Positions 53,285-53,776 of a stretch of 53,776 nucleotides of DNA are shown here, one piece after another. The notes under the pieces were generated by a model. It ran no database searches, was not told the DNA's origin, and was given only the letters and a program-made list of their open reading frames with translations. Location: positions 1 to 53,776 of the forward strand of contig JAAUZX010000062.1 of the NCBI GenBank assembly GCA_014804365.1, read 5' to 3'. Origin of the DNA: Lachnospiraceae bacterium (lineage in GTDB: Bacteria; Bacillota; Clostridia; Lachnospirales; Lachnospiraceae). Both the position numbers and the translations under genes were made by a program. How positions within the stretch are numbered: position 1 is the stretch's first letter; the number at the start of each line of letters is the position of its first letter.

Positions 53285-53776
53285 CTACCAACCTTTTTTT
53301 GTAATGATTTTTTTCTGCTTCTTAACTGTTCCTGCCGGTGAAACATTTTTTGTTGTTATCACAATAACCACAGAAACCAGTAAAACCGCAATCATGCTCA
53401 ACCCACATAGTCCAACATTCCAGTGAACAGCTTCATCATAGCTTCGGTACTGTATAAGTCCCATGCTCGCTGTAATTGGATAGATATTGGCAAGTGTCAT
53501 ATTCCCTGCAGCAAACATTCCCCCATATCCATAAGCAAATGCAATGATTGTACCTATCATATGTCCGTTAGAAATGCGAGTAGTTACTGCTATTACCGGC
53601 ATTACAGCAATATATAGAAACAGGCAGTTCAAAATAATCTGAATAAATGTCTGTAATACTGATGTTAAAGAAAGTCCCGGAAATCCCATGATCAAATTGG
53701 CTATGATTGTAAATACAGCACTTACAAATCCTAAAAACAAGGACAACAAAGCACAGACAAATAATTTCCCCCATAA
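53285..53776 (-). CDS. ABC-2 type permease, C-terminal part, runs off the window
   Basis: The frame is open to the window end. It encodes about four membrane segments: GKLFVCALLSLFLGF, LQTFIQIILNCLFLYIAVMPVIA, a TIIAFAYGYGGMF segment with NIYPITASMGLIQY, and a final LSMIAVLLVSVVIVI, followed by a lysine-rich tail. This pattern is that of lantibiotic-immunity-like ABC-2 permeases (SunT/BcrB/EcsB type). The N-terminus is outside the window. No matching ATPase is seen inside. Confidence 0.75.
   Translation of the reverse strand, partial: LWGKLFVCALLSLFLGFVSAVFTIIANLIMGFPGLSLTSVLQTFIQIILNCLFLYIAVMPVIAVTTRISNGHMIGTIIAFAYGYGGMFAAGNMTLANIYPITASMGLIQYRSYDEAVHWNVGLCGLSMIAVLLVSVVIVITTKNVSPAGTVKKQKKIITKKGW

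Overview
The window looks like chromosomal DNA of an endospore-forming Firmicute of the Clostridia, most probably a Lachnospiraceae-type gut anaerobe. The grounds are spoIIGA, sigE and sigG, a clostridial-type dcw cluster, a DUF5688-type protein, a hexameric GdhA, AGGAGG-type ribosome binding sites, and moderate GC in the core genes with AT-rich accessory genes. This placement rests on gene content only.

Layout. (1) 1-283: a transposon-end-like array of four 22-23 bp repeats, the 3' remnant of a cut gene, and a shared terminator. (2) 284-3745: a 1153-aa protein with an Mrr/PD-(D/E)xK-like nuclease module, a STAND NTPase and a helical-repeat C-terminus. This is the layout of Avs-like phage-sensing effectors and is the best candidate for an undescribed defence system here. 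(3) 4015-15378: accessory genes, namely two small P-loop kinases, a histidine phosphatase, GNAT acetyltransferases, TetR with a CPBP protease, a palindromic repeat followed by tRNA-Ala, an XRE/DUF3796 pair, SCP2, PadR, an Fe-S membrane protein, a Fic protein and the wreck of an ABC exporter. (4) 15591-19268: a large BvgS-like hybrid histidine kinase. (5) 19543-21394: an AT-rich insert with a RelE-type toxin-antitoxin pair and a broken gene, bounded by a duplicated gdhA 3' end. (6) 21367-31883: housekeeping genes (gdhA, efp, aroQ-aroK-aroE, yqeG, nrdR, ylmC), tRNA-Arg and two SH3 envelope proteins. (7) 32167-36650: sporulation sigma factors sigG, sigE and the processing protease gene spoIIGA, with a REC/HD-GYP/GGDEF c-di-GMP regulator between the sigma genes. 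(8) 36811-50264: a dcw cluster read on the minus strand, mraZ-rsmH-ftsL-pbpB-spoVD-mraY-murD-ftsW-murA-divIB-ftsZ. It starts from a promoter followed by four 10-bp-phased MraZ boxes and ends at a strong terminator after ftsZ. murE, murF, murG, murC, murB and ftsA are not in it. (9) 50640-53776: lgt, ychF, a decayed small membrane ORF and the end of an ABC-2 permease that runs off the window.

Most genes are on the minus strand. The core genes are intact, while several accessory genes are frameshifted or truncated (ABC ATPase and permease, a TM protein at 20.4-20.8 kb, a small ORF at 53.1 kb). Two dispersed palindromic repeat families sit between genes: a 67-nt element (9741 and 44126) and a roughly 33-bp palindrome (29458, 32053, 42931).
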